Shown here: positions 18,331 to 27,113 of the stretch, one piece after another
Layout of the letters: every line of letters starts with the position of its first letter
Position numbering within the stretch: the first letter of the stretch is position 1
Assembly (NCBI GenBank): GCA_001429555.1
Contig: LMSR01000018.1
Location: 237,968 to 301,967 of the forward strand
Source of the DNA: Nocardioides sp. Soil797
Lineage (GTDB): Bacteria > Actinomycetota > Actinomycetes > Propionibacteriales > Nocardioidaceae
DNA length: 64,000 nt
Reading direction: 5' to 3'
Position numbers and translations under genes: made by a program
The notes under the pieces: model-generated
What the model was told of the DNA's origin: nothing
The model's database searches: none
The model's input: the letters and a program-made list of their open reading frames with translations, nothing else

Positions 18331-18371
18331 CACGTGACCGGTCAGCTCGACCGGTCGGCACGTGACCGGTC
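18331..18371. repeat. Three GACCGGTC palindromes in a convergent gap
   Basis: GACCGGTC occurs at 18336, 18349 and 18364; two copies sit inside a 13-bp direct repeat CACGTGACCGGTC (18331 and 18359). Alternative stems are possible. It lies between the convergent YciO and DUF6542-like genes and may act as their terminator. Confidence 0.45.
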
Positions 18372-18377
18372 GGCGGA

Positions 18378-19052
18378 TCAGCCGCCCAGCACCGATCGTT
18401 CGTCGTGGCTGGCTGCCGGGAAGTCATCGTGGGCCTCGGGCTGCACTGGGGGAGCAGGCTGGCGAGCGACGCGCGGGGCCTCGTGGACCGGTGCGACTCG
18501 CGGCTCGGGGATGCGGGAGCGAGCCGCGGCACGACGCCGCTTGCGATAGACGTGCTGACGCATGGCCAACGTGCCGAGACACAGCCCGTAACCGGTGATC
18601 AGCGCTCCGGCGTGGTGGGCGAGGCCGGCAATCACGGCCTGGACGGTGCCGTCGCCGGCATCGGCGATGACACCGGCGGAGGCGATGCCGAGCACGACGA
18701 AGATGCCCAGCATCAGCAGGGGCGGCAACACCCCGACGGTGAAGAAGTCCCTGGGACGCACCCGAAGGGCCATCATCACGCAGGCCCCGACGAAGGCGAT
18801 GTCGAACAGCCAGGTGACCTTGCGGTTCACGACCAGGTCGAGGGCGAGAGCGGTCAGGGCGACGGCGATGCCCAGGACGGCGACAAGCCGTCCTGGTTCG
18901 GTGCCCTCTTCCCAGAGGGTGCGCGCTCGGGCCACGACGCCACCGTAGAACTTGGCGCTGCGTGGTTGCGCGCGGCGCGCCGGTGTCGGCTTCGTGCGCT
19001 TTCGGGTCGGGGTCGCACGCCGAGCAGGAGGAGTACGACGACGGGCGGACAC
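18378..19052 (-). CDS. DUF6542-like membrane protein
   Basis: A 224-residue protein: a basic Arg/Pro-rich N-terminus of about 35 residues, four to five hydrophobic segments in the middle (AVLGIAVALTALALDLVV, IAFVGACVMMALRV, LLMLGIFVVLGIASAGVIA, GALITGYGLCLGTLAM), and a basic, Pro-rich C-terminus. Position beside ispH and ychF matches the actinobacterial DUF6542 family (from memory). Function is unknown. I chose GTG 19052 because no Shine-Dalgarno exists and TAACCT lies 7 bp upstream, over the rmuC stop codon. It follows rmuC on the same strand. Confidence 0.65.
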   Translation of the reverse strand: MSARRRTPPARRATPTRKRTKPTPARRAQPRSAKFYGGVVARARTLWEEGTEPGRLVAVLGIAVALTALALDLVVNRKVTWLFDIAFVGACVMMALRVRPRDFFTVGVLPPLLMLGIFVVLGIASAGVIADAGDGTVQAVIAGLAHHAGALITGYGLCLGTLAMRQHVYRKRRRAAARSRIPEPRVAPVHEAPRVARQPAPPVQPEAHDDFPAASHDERSVLGG

Positions 19053-19059
19053 GGAGGGC

Positions 19060-19065
19060 AGGTTA
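19060..19065 (-). promoter_or_regulatory. Possible leaderless promoter over the rmuC stop codon
   Basis: TAACCT (read leftward), 7 bp, then GTG 19052. Its first three bases are the TAA stop of rmuC, so the resemblance could be partly coincidental. Confidence 0.35.
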
Positions 19066-20253
19066 TCCGGTGCGCCGCTCGCGCAGACGATCAGGCTGAC
19101 CATCAGCCGGGCGGCCGGGCTCGCCCCCAGCCGGGCCCGGCTCCGCACCGGGGAGCTCCGGACGCGGCTCGGCCACGGCGTCGAGCAGCTCGGACGCGGT
19201 CAACGGACGGGGAGCGTCGCTGACCGGCGTCGGCGCCAGCAGCTCGTCACCGCTGACTCCGAGCTCCTCGAAGCGGCGCGCGCTGACGAACACTCGTGAC
19301 TCCAGCGAGCCGACGGCCCGGTTGTAGGCCTCCACGGACGCCTTCAGGGACCGGCCGACCTTGTCGAGATGTCCACCGAGGATCCCGAGCCGCCCGTAGA
19401 GGTCTCGCCCGAGGTCGTGGATCGCGCGGGTCTGATCGGCCAGCTGGGCCTGGGTCCACCCGTGGGCCACCGTCTTGAGCAACGCGATCAGGGTGGTGGG
19501 TGTGGCCAGGACGACGTTGCGTCCGGAGGCGTAGTCGATCAGGGCACGGTCGCCCTCGAGTGCGGCCGACAGGAACGACTCTCCGGGCAGGAACAGCACC
19601 ACGAACTCCGCCGAGTCGCCCACCGCCTGCCAATAGCGCTTGCTGCTGAGCGCGTCGACATGCGCGCGCACTTGCCGAGCATGGCGAACGAGGTGATCGG
19701 TCTGCTCCTCCGGGTCATCGGAGGAGGTCGCGTCGAGAAAGGCGTCGAGGGGGACCTTGCTGTCGACGACCACGTCTCGGCCCCCGGAGAGGTGCACCAC
19801 CATGTCGGGTCGCAGCACCGTGTCGTCGTACGTCGTGTGGTGCTGCTCGGTGAAGTCGCAGCGGTCGACCAGCCCGGCCAACTCGACTGCTCGCCGCAAC
19901 TGCATCTCGCCCCAGCGCCCACGCACCTGCGGCTTGCGCAGGGCCGTCGACAACGACGAGGTCTCGCGACGCAGGCCTTCGGCAGAGTGGCGGACCTCCT
20001 CGACCTGTTGCCGCAGCTGCCCCTGCCAGGTGGCCCGGTTGTGCTCGAGCTCGCGCATCTGCTCGCCGAGCCGCTCGAGACCGTCACGCAGCGTGGTGTC
20101 CTCGGCGACGCGTCTCTCGAGCGCGGCCACCGACTCGCGGGCATCGACGGCGCTGGCGTCGGCGGGTGCGTGGGACCGCGACCACAACAGTGCTCCGAGC
20201 GCGCCGACGAGCGCCCCGATGACCAGGCCGATGAGAAGCAACAGGATCTCCAT
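19063..20253 (-). CDS. rmuC: DNA recombination protein RmuC
   Basis: About 396 residues. An N-terminal membrane segment (ILLLLIGLVIGALVGALGALLW) precedes a coiled-coil (residues about 40-110) and the RmuC nuclease-like domain with GRWGEMQLRRAVELAG, RPDMVVHLSGGRDVVVDSKVPLDAF and EFVVLFLPGESFLSAAL. RmuC proteins limit recombination at inverted repeats and are predicted PD-(D/E)XK-like nucleases. I chose ATG 20253; upstream GTG/ATG codons (20259, 20277) are in frame. The C-terminal 40 residues are Pro/Arg-rich and not conserved. Confidence 0.88.
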   Translation of the reverse strand: MEILLLLIGLVIGALVGALGALLWSRSHAPADASAVDARESVAALERRVAEDTTLRDGLERLGEQMRELEHNRATWQGQLRQQVEEVRHSAEGLRRETSSLSTALRKPQVRGRWGEMQLRRAVELAGLVDRCDFTEQHHTTYDDTVLRPDMVVHLSGGRDVVVDSKVPLDAFLDATSSDDPEEQTDHLVRHARQVRAHVDALSSKRYWQAVGDSAEFVVLFLPGESFLSAALEGDRALIDYASGRNVVLATPTTLIALLKTVAHGWTQAQLADQTRAIHDLGRDLYGRLGILGGHLDKVGRSLKASVEAYNRAVGSLESRVFVSARRFEELGVSGDELLAPTPVSDAPRPLTASELLDAVAEPRPELPGAEPGPAGGEPGRPADGQPDRLRERRTG

Positions 20254-20301
20254 GTCCACGAGCATGGACCAGAGCACCGACAGTGCCGACTCGGGTGAGC
20301 A

Positions 20302-20376
20302 ACCACGCGAACGACCACAACGGCCGAAATCGCTGCCATTCGGGGGTTTTCGGCCCGATGTGGTCGTTCGCGTGGT
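20302..20376. repeat. Long hairpin, family member 1 (core CACAACGGCCG)
   Basis: Perfect 18-bp arms (20302-20319 and 20359-20376, ACCACGCGAACGACCACA) continue after a small bulge into an 8-bp GGCCGAAA/TTTCGGCC stem. It sits downstream of xth and upstream of rmuC, both leftward, so it may terminate xth. The inner arm CGACCACAACGGCCG recurs exactly at 29003. Confidence 0.7.
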
Positions 20377-20401
20377 CGTCGCTGACGTCCGCCGAACCGG
20401 A

Positions 20402-21190
20402 TCAGGTCAGGTCGACGATCACCGGGGCGTGGTCGGAGGGCTTGCCCTCACCCTGTGCGGGGTCGCGCTCGTCGAGGTCGACGAAGGCATGGGTGACGCG
20501 GGAGGTCAACGACGGTGACCCGAGCACGAAGTCGATGCGGAGCCCACGGTTGCGCTCGAAGCGCTGCCGGTAGTAGTCCCAGTAGGTGTAGACGTCGGGG
20601 CCAGGCGTGTGGGGCCGCCCCACGTCGACGTAGCCGTCGTCGAGGAAGGCCTGGAACGCGGCGCGCTCCCGGGGGGTGACGTGGGTGGAGTTGCGGAACT
20701 GGGACATGTCGAAGACATCCTCGTCACGCGGTGCGATGTTCCAGTCGCCGACCAGTGCGGTGTCCTCTGCGAGCCAGCCGCCCGCAGCGACCCGCAGGCG
20801 TTCCAGCCAGTCCAGCTTGTAGACGTAGTGGGGGTCGTCGACCTTGCGACCGTTCGGCACATAGAGCGACCAGAGGCGTACGCCGCCGCACACGGCACCG
20901 ATCGCGCGGGCCTCGGCGGCCAGGGGATCGCCGAAGTCGGGCATCTCGGGAAACCCGACCTGCACGTCTTCGAGGCCGACCCGGCTCAGGATCGCCACGC
21001 CGTTCCACTGGTTGTAGCCGGCCGCGGCCACCTCGTAGCCCAAGGACTGCAGACCCATCAGCGGCAGCTGGTCCTCGCGGGCCTTGGTCTCCTGGATCGC
21101 AAGTACGTCGACCTGCTGGCGTTCCAGGAACGCCTCGACGCGGTGGATCCGTGTGCGGAGGGAGTTCACGTTCCACGTGGCAATGCGCAT
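20402..21190 (-). CDS. xth: Exodeoxyribonuclease III (AP endonuclease)
   Basis: A 262-residue base-excision-repair nuclease that cleaves at abasic sites and trims 3' ends. The exonuclease-endonuclease-phosphatase fold motifs are present: ATWNVNSLRTR, QETKAREDQ (metal Glu), GDWNIAPRDEDVFD, RIDFVLGSPSL and the C-terminal PSDHAPVIVDL with the catalytic Asp-His. ATG 21190 has TAGGCT 6 bp upstream, indicating a leaderless transcript. Confidence 0.93.
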   Translation of the reverse strand: MRIATWNVNSLRTRIHRVEAFLERQQVDVLAIQETKAREDQLPLMGLQSLGYEVAAAGYNQWNGVAILSRVGLEDVQVGFPEMPDFGDPLAAEARAIGAVCGGVRLWSLYVPNGRKVDDPHYVYKLDWLERLRVAAGGWLAEDTALVGDWNIAPRDEDVFDMSQFRNSTHVTPRERAAFQAFLDDGYVDVGRPHTPGPDVYTYWDYYRQRFERNRGLRIDFVLGSPSLTSRVTHAFVDLDERDPAQGEGKPSDHAPVIVDLT

Positions 21191-21196
21191 GCGTGG

Positions 21197-21202
21197 AGCC
21201 TA
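21197..21202 (-). promoter_or_regulatory. Leaderless promoter of xth
   Basis: TAGGCT (read leftward), 6 bp, then ATG 21190. Confidence 0.5.
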
Positions 21203-21235
21203 CGGCTGCTGCGACGGACCGGAGGAGGGTGGCTC

Positions 21236-22669
21236 CTACTGAGGCGGTTGCTGCACGTGCGGCTGTTGCGGAGGCGGTTGCTGCGCGGGCGGTTGCTGCA
21301 CGTGCGGCTGTTGCGGAGGCGGTTGCTGCGCGGGCGGTTGCTGGGTGGACGGCTGCTGCGGAGGCGGTTGCTGCGCAGGCGGTTGCATCCCGTGCTGCTG
21401 CATCGGAGCAGACTGGGGCCACGCCCGCTGCGGGCTCAGCATGACGTGCGCCGAGGTGCGCGGCGGCACGAGCGCGGCGAGAAGGGTGAGCAGCAAGCCC
21501 AGCGCGACGGCGTACGCCCCGACCTCGAACTCTGCTCCGTCATCGGCGAGCACCACCCACATCCAGGCGTGAGAGGCGAGCATGGCCAGACCCAGGATGA
21601 TCAGGATCGGGCGCAGGACTCCAGCCTTGACCGCCGTCGTCGTGCGGCCGAGGACCAACAGGCCGACGACGACCACGGTCAGGGCCAGGATCGCCCAGCC
21701 CAACCAGGCGAAGTAGGACTCCACGAAGGGTTGGTCCTTGAAGCCGTATTCACGAGCGGCCTCACCGATGTCACTGAACGTCGTGTCCTTGCCCCAGGGC
21801 AGGAACCCGTAGCCCGCGAAGCAGAGGACGGCGCCGACGGCAGCGGACACGATCGCCGAGATGGTGGGGGTCGTCCGCACCACGGGGCCGGGGAAGAAGC
21901 CCGGCATCCCGGTCGGCACGGCCGGGCTGGTGAACTGACCGGGAGGACCAACCTGACCGGGAGGGCCGGCGTGGGCACTCGGCGCCGGGACACCGAACTG
22001 CGGACCGAGAGCGCCGACAGCGCGGGTCCCGTCGGGCAGCAGGTGTGAGATCCGCGGCCCCGCCGCCGCACCGATCAGCAGGAGCAACAGGCCCAGAGCC
22101 CAGATTGCGGAGCCGAAGTCGGGCTCGACGCCCCAACTGGTCCAGACATCACTGGTGTAGTCGCCGTCCTTGTAGGTCATCCGCTCCTCGCGGCCACCGA
22201 TGTCGAAGTAGGCCCCAGCCACCACAGCACCGGTCAGCAGGATGATCACGACACCCACGGCCCTCGCCGCGAGGGATCGGGCCCGGCTGCGCAGGCCGAC
22301 CGAGGCGACCAGCGCCAGCAGGATGCACAGCACCGTCAACGCCACGGCCAGCCAGGGGAACACGAGGCTGCCGAAGGTCCCGGGTTCGTACGGCGCCAGG
22401 CCGTTGCCGCTGGCCTCCTTCACCCGGTCGACCACCTCGAAGGGCGTGACCAACTCCTTGTCCACGCTCGGGACCGGTGTGGATGAGTCGATGCCCTGCT
22501 CGGCCAGGTATCCCGAGGAGCGGAAGACCTCGACGTTGAACCAGCCGAGGAAGAACGAGACGACCGAGGCGATGCCGCCGATGGCGGTCAGGGCGATGGC
22601 CCACCCCGGTCTCTCGACCCGTTTCAGGCCGGCGGACTCGGGGTCGACGTCGTACCCGGTGGCGCTCAT
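21236..22669 (-). CDS. Multi-pass membrane protein with Pro/Gln-repeat tail
   Basis: About 477 residues, function unknown. It has roughly eight hydrophobic segments in two groups of four, separated by a Gly/Pro-rich loop (residues about 225-275), with similar first segments in each half, suggesting an internal duplication. The last 60 residues are a QQPPPQQP-type low-complexity tail encoded by a 45-bp tandem repeat. ATG 22669 gives a Ser/Asp-rich N-terminus; no strong ribosome site is visible. It follows the PH-domain operon on the same strand but after a gap. I recognise no family. Confidence 0.7.
   Translation of the reverse strand: MSATGYDVDPESAGLKRVERPGWAIALTAIGGIASVVSFFLGWFNVEVFRSSGYLAEQGIDSSTPVPSVDKELVTPFEVVDRVKEASGNGLAPYEPGTFGSLVFPWLAVALTVLCILLALVASVGLRSRARSLAARAVGVVIILLTGAVVAGAYFDIGGREERMTYKDGDYTSDVWTSWGVEPDFGSAIWALGLLLLLIGAAAGPRISHLLPDGTRAVGALGPQFGVPAPSAHAGPPGQVGPPGQFTSPAVPTGMPGFFPGPVVRTTPTISAIVSAAVGAVLCFAGYGFLPWGKDTTFSDIGEAAREYGFKDQPFVESYFAWLGWAILALTVVVVGLLVLGRTTTAVKAGVLRPILIILGLAMLASHAWMWVVLADDGAEFEVGAYAVALGLLLTLLAALVPPRTSAHVMLSPQRAWPQSAPMQQHGMQPPAQQPPPQQPSTQQPPAQQPPPQQPHVQQPPAQQPPPQQPHVQQPPQ
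21241..21386 (-). repeat. 45-bp tandem repeat in coding sequence
   Basis: Units starting gaggcggttgctgc (plus strand) begin at 21241 (30-bp truncated copy), 21271, 21316 and 21361 (partial). They encode alternating Gln-Gln-Pro and Pro-Pro steps at the C-terminus of the membrane protein. Copy number is likely to vary between strains. Confidence 0.75.
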
Positions 22670-22697
22670 GGTCGGAAGTTTGCCAGAAGGAGGGCGG

Positions 22698-24230
22698 CTA
22701 CTCGGTCGGCCCAGCGCGGCCGAACGGCTCGAGCATGCCCGGTGTCGCAGCGCCGGCGAACGACACCGCATCGCCCAGCGGGATGTCGCGGATGGTGACC
22801 TTCTCCGAGCCCGCGGCAGTCGTGGCGGTCAGTGTGGCCAGGCCGCGCCGACGCTGGAACCAGGTCTGGGAGAACACCCAGCCGATCACCCCGTCCGTCT
22901 GGAGGACGGTGCGGGTGCGTGCGGTGATGCCCGAGCCGGCGACCAGGTGGCGGTGGGCCAGGGCATGGCCGAGATGGGCATATTCGGACCGGGCAAGGAG
23001 CAGGCCGACGGGTGTCAGGGCCACGGCCACCGCCAGCGGCGGCCACCAGGGCCCGTCGGACACCAGGACGAGCGCCAGGGTGACGACCGCGAACGGCAGC
23101 AGCGACAGCAGGTTGCGGGTGCGGCAGCGACGAAGTGCCGCGTCTCCGTGTGGCCGCAGCTCCGTCGCCAAGGGAGCACGGTCGCCGAGGATGTCGGCCG
23201 CCACACTCGTGGTCACTCCGATCGGCGTCGGCGGCAGCACGGCGTAGGTCGACTCCTCGAGGCCGGTGGCCAGGGCATGGGCCTCACCACCGCCAGCGAG
23301 GCGAAGCAGGGCGGTCTCTCGCAGGCGTACGCCGCGGATCCGTCGCTCCTCGATGGTGGTGGACGTGGTCGTGAACAGGCCACGGGTGAGGTGCAGGTTC
23401 TCGCGATCGCGCACCAGGCGCAGGTTCCACCACTGGACCAGGAAGGCCACCATCGACAGCACGGTCCACACGACCAGTGCGCCGACGAGCAGCACCAGCA
23501 GAACCAGCACCAGGGATGCTCCGGTGACGAGCTCCCACAACTCGTCACCCCGGGCGAGGCTGATGTGCACGTCGCCGACGAACTGCCACAGGGCGCCCAG
23601 CGCGCCGAGCGCAATGGCCAGGCGGCCGAGGCTCAAGGGGGCGAAGCGAGCCCAGGAAGGGGAGAAGGTCGCCAGCACCTGCTCGGTCGCCGCGGCTTCG
23701 TGGCCGGACGGCGCCCCGTGGCCGGGCGCAGCCTCCCCGTTGTCGGGCTCGGTCGTCGTGGCATCCGGGACGGGGGCGGCTCCGCCGCGAACAGCCTCGG
23801 CTCCCCGATGTAGCAGCACGCTGCGCAGTTGCTCGGCCTGTGCGACCGACAGGGCGTTCAGCTCAATCATGCTGTCGTCCACGCCGGTGCCCACCTCGAC
23901 CTTCTGCAGGCCCAGCACCCTGTGCAACAGGCTCGCCTCCAGGTCGACGCTCCGGATCCTGTCGAGGGGCGCGGTCAGGCGCTTGCGGCTGACCAACCCG
24001 GTGGTCACCACCAGTTGGCCACCGGCGATCCGGAAGCGGGTGGTGAACCACGGCAACAGCCCTACGCCGACCGAGCCCAGAATGATCAGGGGCGCCGCAT
24101 AGAGCAGCCACCTGGGCTGCTGGGTGCCGACGCCGATCAGCGCGATCAGTGAGGGGAGGAGGAACTGACGGAAGGCACTGATCGGCCCGATGACCATGAT
24201 CTTCGGGTCCAGGCGTTGCCACTCACTCAC
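22698..24230 (-). CDS. PH domain-containing membrane protein (YdbT-like)
   Basis: About 510 residues with three bacterial PH (DUF304) modules, each after a pair of membrane segments, as in Bacillus YdbT. The repeat signature is visible as RFRIAGGQLVVTTGLVSRKRLTAPLDRIRSVDLE, RENLHLTRGLFTTTSTTIEERRIRGVRLRE and ARTRTVLQTDGVIGWVFSQTWFQRRRGLATL. GTG 24230 overlaps the stop of the smaller PH gene by 4 bp, so the two are coupled. In Bacillus, YdbS and YdbT act in the envelope and influence bacteriocin resistance; the role here is unknown. Confidence 0.82.
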   Translation of the reverse strand: MSEWQRLDPKIMVIGPISAFRQFLLPSLIALIGVGTQQPRWLLYAAPLIILGSVGVGLLPWFTTRFRIAGGQLVVTTGLVSRKRLTAPLDRIRSVDLEASLLHRVLGLQKVEVGTGVDDSMIELNALSVAQAEQLRSVLLHRGAEAVRGGAAPVPDATTTEPDNGEAAPGHGAPSGHEAAATEQVLATFSPSWARFAPLSLGRLAIALGALGALWQFVGDVHISLARGDELWELVTGASLVLVLLVLLVGALVVWTVLSMVAFLVQWWNLRLVRDRENLHLTRGLFTTTSTTIEERRIRGVRLRETALLRLAGGGEAHALATGLEESTYAVLPPTPIGVTTSVAADILGDRAPLATELRPHGDAALRRCRTRNLLSLLPFAVVTLALVLVSDGPWWPPLAVAVALTPVGLLLARSEYAHLGHALAHRHLVAGSGITARTRTVLQTDGVIGWVFSQTWFQRRRGLATLTATTAAGSEKVTIRDIPLGDAVSFAGAATPGMLEPFGRAGPTE

Positions 24231-24754
24231 GTGGCGTCGCCCTCGTCGGCGCTGGTGATCTCGGTCAGTTCGGCCACCACTCGACGGGCCACGTCGGCAT
24301 CGAGGCCCTGGATCTCCACGGCGCCGGCTGCGGAGGCAGTGGTGATGGTGACCGCGGCCAGGCCGTAGACCCGCATCAGTGGCCCTTGGCGAGTGTCGAC
24401 GGTCTGCACGCGCGACAGTGGTGCGATCCGTTGTCGGGTGGTGATCCACCCGGACCGGGTGTAGACGGCTCCCGGGGTCACCTCCCAGCGGTGGATCCGG
24501 TTGCTGATGCCCGGTTGCCAGATCGCGACCACGGCCAGGGGGAGCAGTACGACGGCGCAGATGACGACCAGCCACCAGGGGTGGGCGGGCACCAGCAACC
24601 AGACCGCACCCAGCACCAGTGCGGCCACCACCAACTCGGTGACCGCGATCGTCCGCCACATCGTCACGGCGCGCGGTGAGACCTGGTTGGCGGGCTCGCG
24701 CAGCAGCGCGAACCTGGGCTTGTCGGCGGGTAGCGGCTCGACCGGGTCGCTCAT
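24227..24754 (-). CDS. PH domain-containing membrane protein (YdbS-like)
   Basis: A 175-residue partner of the larger PH protein: two membrane segments (about residues 36-75) and one DUF304 PH module (WEVTPGAVYTRSGWITTRQRIAPLSRVQTVDTRQGPLMRVYGLA). ATG 24754 overlaps the M20 peptidase stop (ATGA) and its own stop overlaps the next gene (GTGA). The YdbS-YdbT pair is a common envelope module of Gram-positive bacteria. Confidence 0.83.
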   Translation of the reverse strand: MSDPVEPLPADKPRFALLREPANQVSPRAVTMWRTIAVTELVVAALVLGAVWLLVPAHPWWLVVICAVVLLPLAVVAIWQPGISNRIHRWEVTPGAVYTRSGWITTRQRIAPLSRVQTVDTRQGPLMRVYGLAAVTITTASAAGAVEIQGLDADVARRVVAELTEITSADEGDAT

Positions 24755-26004
24755 GCCGGGTCGTCCTTGCCGAGCCACGCCATCGCGGCGACCACCATGG
24801 CCGAGGTTCCGGTCTCGAGGGTGGGCCGGATGACAGGCGCGAAGAAGGGCGAGTGGTTCGTCGGGATGTCCTGGGCGATGCGTCCGGCGGCCTCTGCTTC
24901 GGCGTACGCCGAGGGGTCGATGCCACCGATTCCCCAGTAGGTGTAGGGCACGCCGAGGGCCCGGGGGATGTCACTGAAGTCCTCGCTGGCCGACTGCAGG
25001 GGCAGGTCGGTGACTTGATCTGCGAAGGCAGCCTCGAACGCCTCGCGCACCTTGGCGGTGGTGGCCTCGTCGTTGGTGGTGGCCGGGAACCTGTCGAAGG
25101 TCTCGAACTCCGGTGGCCTCGGCGAGCCGGAGGCCTGGCACTCTGCGGTGACGATGCGGTCGATGGCGTCGAGGACCTGCCGGCGGACGGCGTCGTCGTA
25201 GGTGCGGATGTTGAGCTCGATGACCGCGCGATCGCCGATCACGTTGCTCTTGGTGCCTGCGTGGATGGACCCCACCGTCAGCACCGCCGGTTGGGTGGGT
25301 GCAACTTCTCGGGCGACCACGGTCTGCAGGCGGATCACGATCATCGCGGCGAGCACGACGGGGTCGATCGCGGCCTGGGGCGACGACCCGTGGGCACCCC
25401 GACCGTGCACGGTGATCCGCATGCTGTCCGCGGCCGAGAGGACCGGCCCCGGGCGGGTGGCGATGGTGCCGGCGGTGAAGGGCAGCACGTGTTGGGCCAG
25501 GGCCACGTCGACCGGGCCGACCACTTCGGCCAGGTCGTCCTCGACCATCACCCGGGCCCCGTCGCCGCGTTCCTCGGCCGGCTGGAAGACGGTCACGAGT
25601 CGACCGCTCCACTGCTCGCGCGCGCCGGCCATCAACGACGCGGCGCCGAGCAGGCAGGCCACATGCACGTCATGGCCGCAGGCATGCATCACCGGGGTCT
25701 CGGCGCCCGCCTCGTCGGTGGTGGTCTCGGTGCTTGCGTAGTCGAGCCCGGTGGCCTCCATGACGGGAAGCGCGTCCATGTCGGCGCGTAGCAGCACCGA
25801 CGCACCGGCGCCGTTCGCGAGCACGCCGACCACTCCGGTCCCACCGATGCCCTCGTGGACGTCGTAGCCGTGGCCGCGCAGCTGCTCGGCCACCGCGGTG
25901 GCCGTCTTCCTCTCCTGGTGGGAGAGCTCGGGGTGTCGGTGGAGGTGGCGGTAGAACTCCTCCTGCCAGTCGCGGATCCCGTCGATGCCGGACAGCGCTT
26001 CCAT
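24751..26004 (-). CDS. M20 family metallopeptidase/amidohydrolase
   Basis: A 417-residue zinc amidohydrolase of the M20D type (IAA-amino acid, N-acyl amino acid or hippurate hydrolases). Metal and catalytic motifs are HRHPELS, RADMDALPV, HACGHDVHVACLLG and PAEERGDGARVMVEDDL. A GAGGAG ribosome site lies 5 bp before ATG 26004. It is second in an M48-M20-PH-PH operon; substrate is unknown. Confidence 0.88.
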   Translation of the reverse strand: MEALSGIDGIRDWQEEFYRHLHRHPELSHQERKTATAVAEQLRGHGYDVHEGIGGTGVVGVLANGAGASVLLRADMDALPVMEATGLDYASTETTTDEAGAETPVMHACGHDVHVACLLGAASLMAGAREQWSGRLVTVFQPAEERGDGARVMVEDDLAEVVGPVDVALAQHVLPFTAGTIATRPGPVLSAADSMRITVHGRGAHGSSPQAAIDPVVLAAMIVIRLQTVVAREVAPTQPAVLTVGSIHAGTKSNVIGDRAVIELNIRTYDDAVRRQVLDAIDRIVTAECQASGSPRPPEFETFDRFPATTNDEATTAKVREAFEAAFADQVTDLPLQSASEDFSDIPRALGVPYTYWGIGGIDPSAYAEAEAAGRIAQDIPTNHSPFFAPVIRPTLETGTSAMVVAAMAWLGKDDPA

Positions 26005-26013
26005 GGTGGCTCC

Positions 26014-27042
26014 TCAGTCGTCCTCACGCGGCGAGCGTGGGAACTTGGCGGTGATCCAGTCCTTCGCGCTGCCCACACCGTCGCCGACCTCACGCAACAG
26101 CTTCGCGAGGGGATCCTGCGAGGCGCGGAAGCTCTCGGCGTACGACGCGGCGGCGTCCTTGGCGGCCTGGGACATCGATGCCTTGTCGTCGTCCTGTCGC
26201 CGCGGGTAGTCGCCGGAGAGGATGGCCACGTAGTCGCCGCCGTCCACCCAGCGTCGCAGCTCGTGGGCGCGGAGCACGGGGAACGGGTGGGTGCTGGCCT
26301 CGAGGAGCATCAGCTTCAGCACACTGTCCCGCAGGTCGCCGGCTGCCTCGTACTCGCTGCCCTGGGCCAGGAACGCGGTGCTGTCGAGTTGGGAGAGGTT
26401 GCCGCCGCTGGCGGTCTTCATGTTCACCCGCAGGGCCGCGCCTGGATCCTGGCCGGCCAGCAGACCGGCCCGGTCGGCAGAGAGCTCGGACTTGCGTTGC
26501 CATTCGGTCAGTGCCGCAACGATGGCGCGCAGGCCGAGGTTCCCGATCGGCAGCCAGCTCAACGCTCCACTGACCTGCATCAACCACAGCAGCAGGGTGC
26601 GGTAGAGCGCGTGCCCGCTGGCCACGTGGCCGAGCTCGTGGCCGAGGACGAAGCGGAGCTCCTCCTCGTCGAGACCGTTGACCAAGGCGGAGTTGAGCAC
26701 GATGAAGGGCTTGTCGATGCCGACCGTGAGCGCGTTCCAGAAGGGCGCGTTGGCGACGTACACCTCGGGCAGCTCGCGGATGTCGAGCACGGCAGCGGCC
26801 TCGGCGAGCAGCCGGTGGATGTCGGGGAACTGGCGCTCGTCGACCCGGATCGCGGAGCCGAGAAAGCGCAGCCGGAAGGCGCGCTCGTTGATCATCCCGG
26901 TCATCTTGCGCAGCACGAAGTCGAAACCCTTGAGCTTGCGCAACGCGACCAGTGCGCCCTGGTCGGCCGGGTGCTCCCACGCTTGCGAGCTGATGTCGGT
27001 CAGCGTGACCCGGCGGCGGGCGGGTTGGTTCTCCGGTGTCAT
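26014..27042 (-). CDS. M48 family zinc metallopeptidase
   Basis: A 342-residue M48-type peptidase with the zinc motif HELGHVASGHAL and a downstream Glu in WQRKSELSADRAG, the usual third ligand. A hydrophobic stretch between them (LLLWLMQVSGALSWLPIG) may touch the membrane, but there is no signal peptide. M48 relatives act in protein quality control. ATG 27042 has TAGAGT 6 bp upstream, a leaderless layout. It heads the leftward operon, divergent from ychF. Confidence 0.88.
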   Translation of the reverse strand: MTPENQPARRRVTLTDISSQAWEHPADQGALVALRKLKGFDFVLRKMTGMINERAFRLRFLGSAIRVDERQFPDIHRLLAEAAAVLDIRELPEVYVANAPFWNALTVGIDKPFIVLNSALVNGLDEEELRFVLGHELGHVASGHALYRTLLLWLMQVSGALSWLPIGNLGLRAIVAALTEWQRKSELSADRAGLLAGQDPGAALRVNMKTASGGNLSQLDSTAFLAQGSEYEAAGDLRDSVLKLMLLEASTHPFPVLRAHELRRWVDGGDYVAILSGDYPRRQDDDKASMSQAAKDAAASYAESFRASQDPLAKLLREVGDGVGSAKDWITAKFPRSPREDD

Positions 27043-27048
27043 GTCACG

Positions 27049-27054
27049 ACTCTA
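27049..27054 (-). promoter_or_regulatory. Leaderless promoter of the M48 peptidase gene
   Basis: TAGAGT (read leftward), 6 bp, then ATG 27042. Confidence 0.5.
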
Positions 27055-27099
27055 GCCAGACCCGGCTCGGACGATTCGGGAGAGGCGCGCTGGTCGCCG

Positions 27100-27105
27100 T
27101 AGACT
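27100..27105 (+). promoter_or_regulatory. Leaderless promoter of ychF
   Basis: TAGACT, 8 bp, then GTG 27114. Same hexamer as at ispH. Confidence 0.5.
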
Positions 27106-27113
27106 CCACGCCC

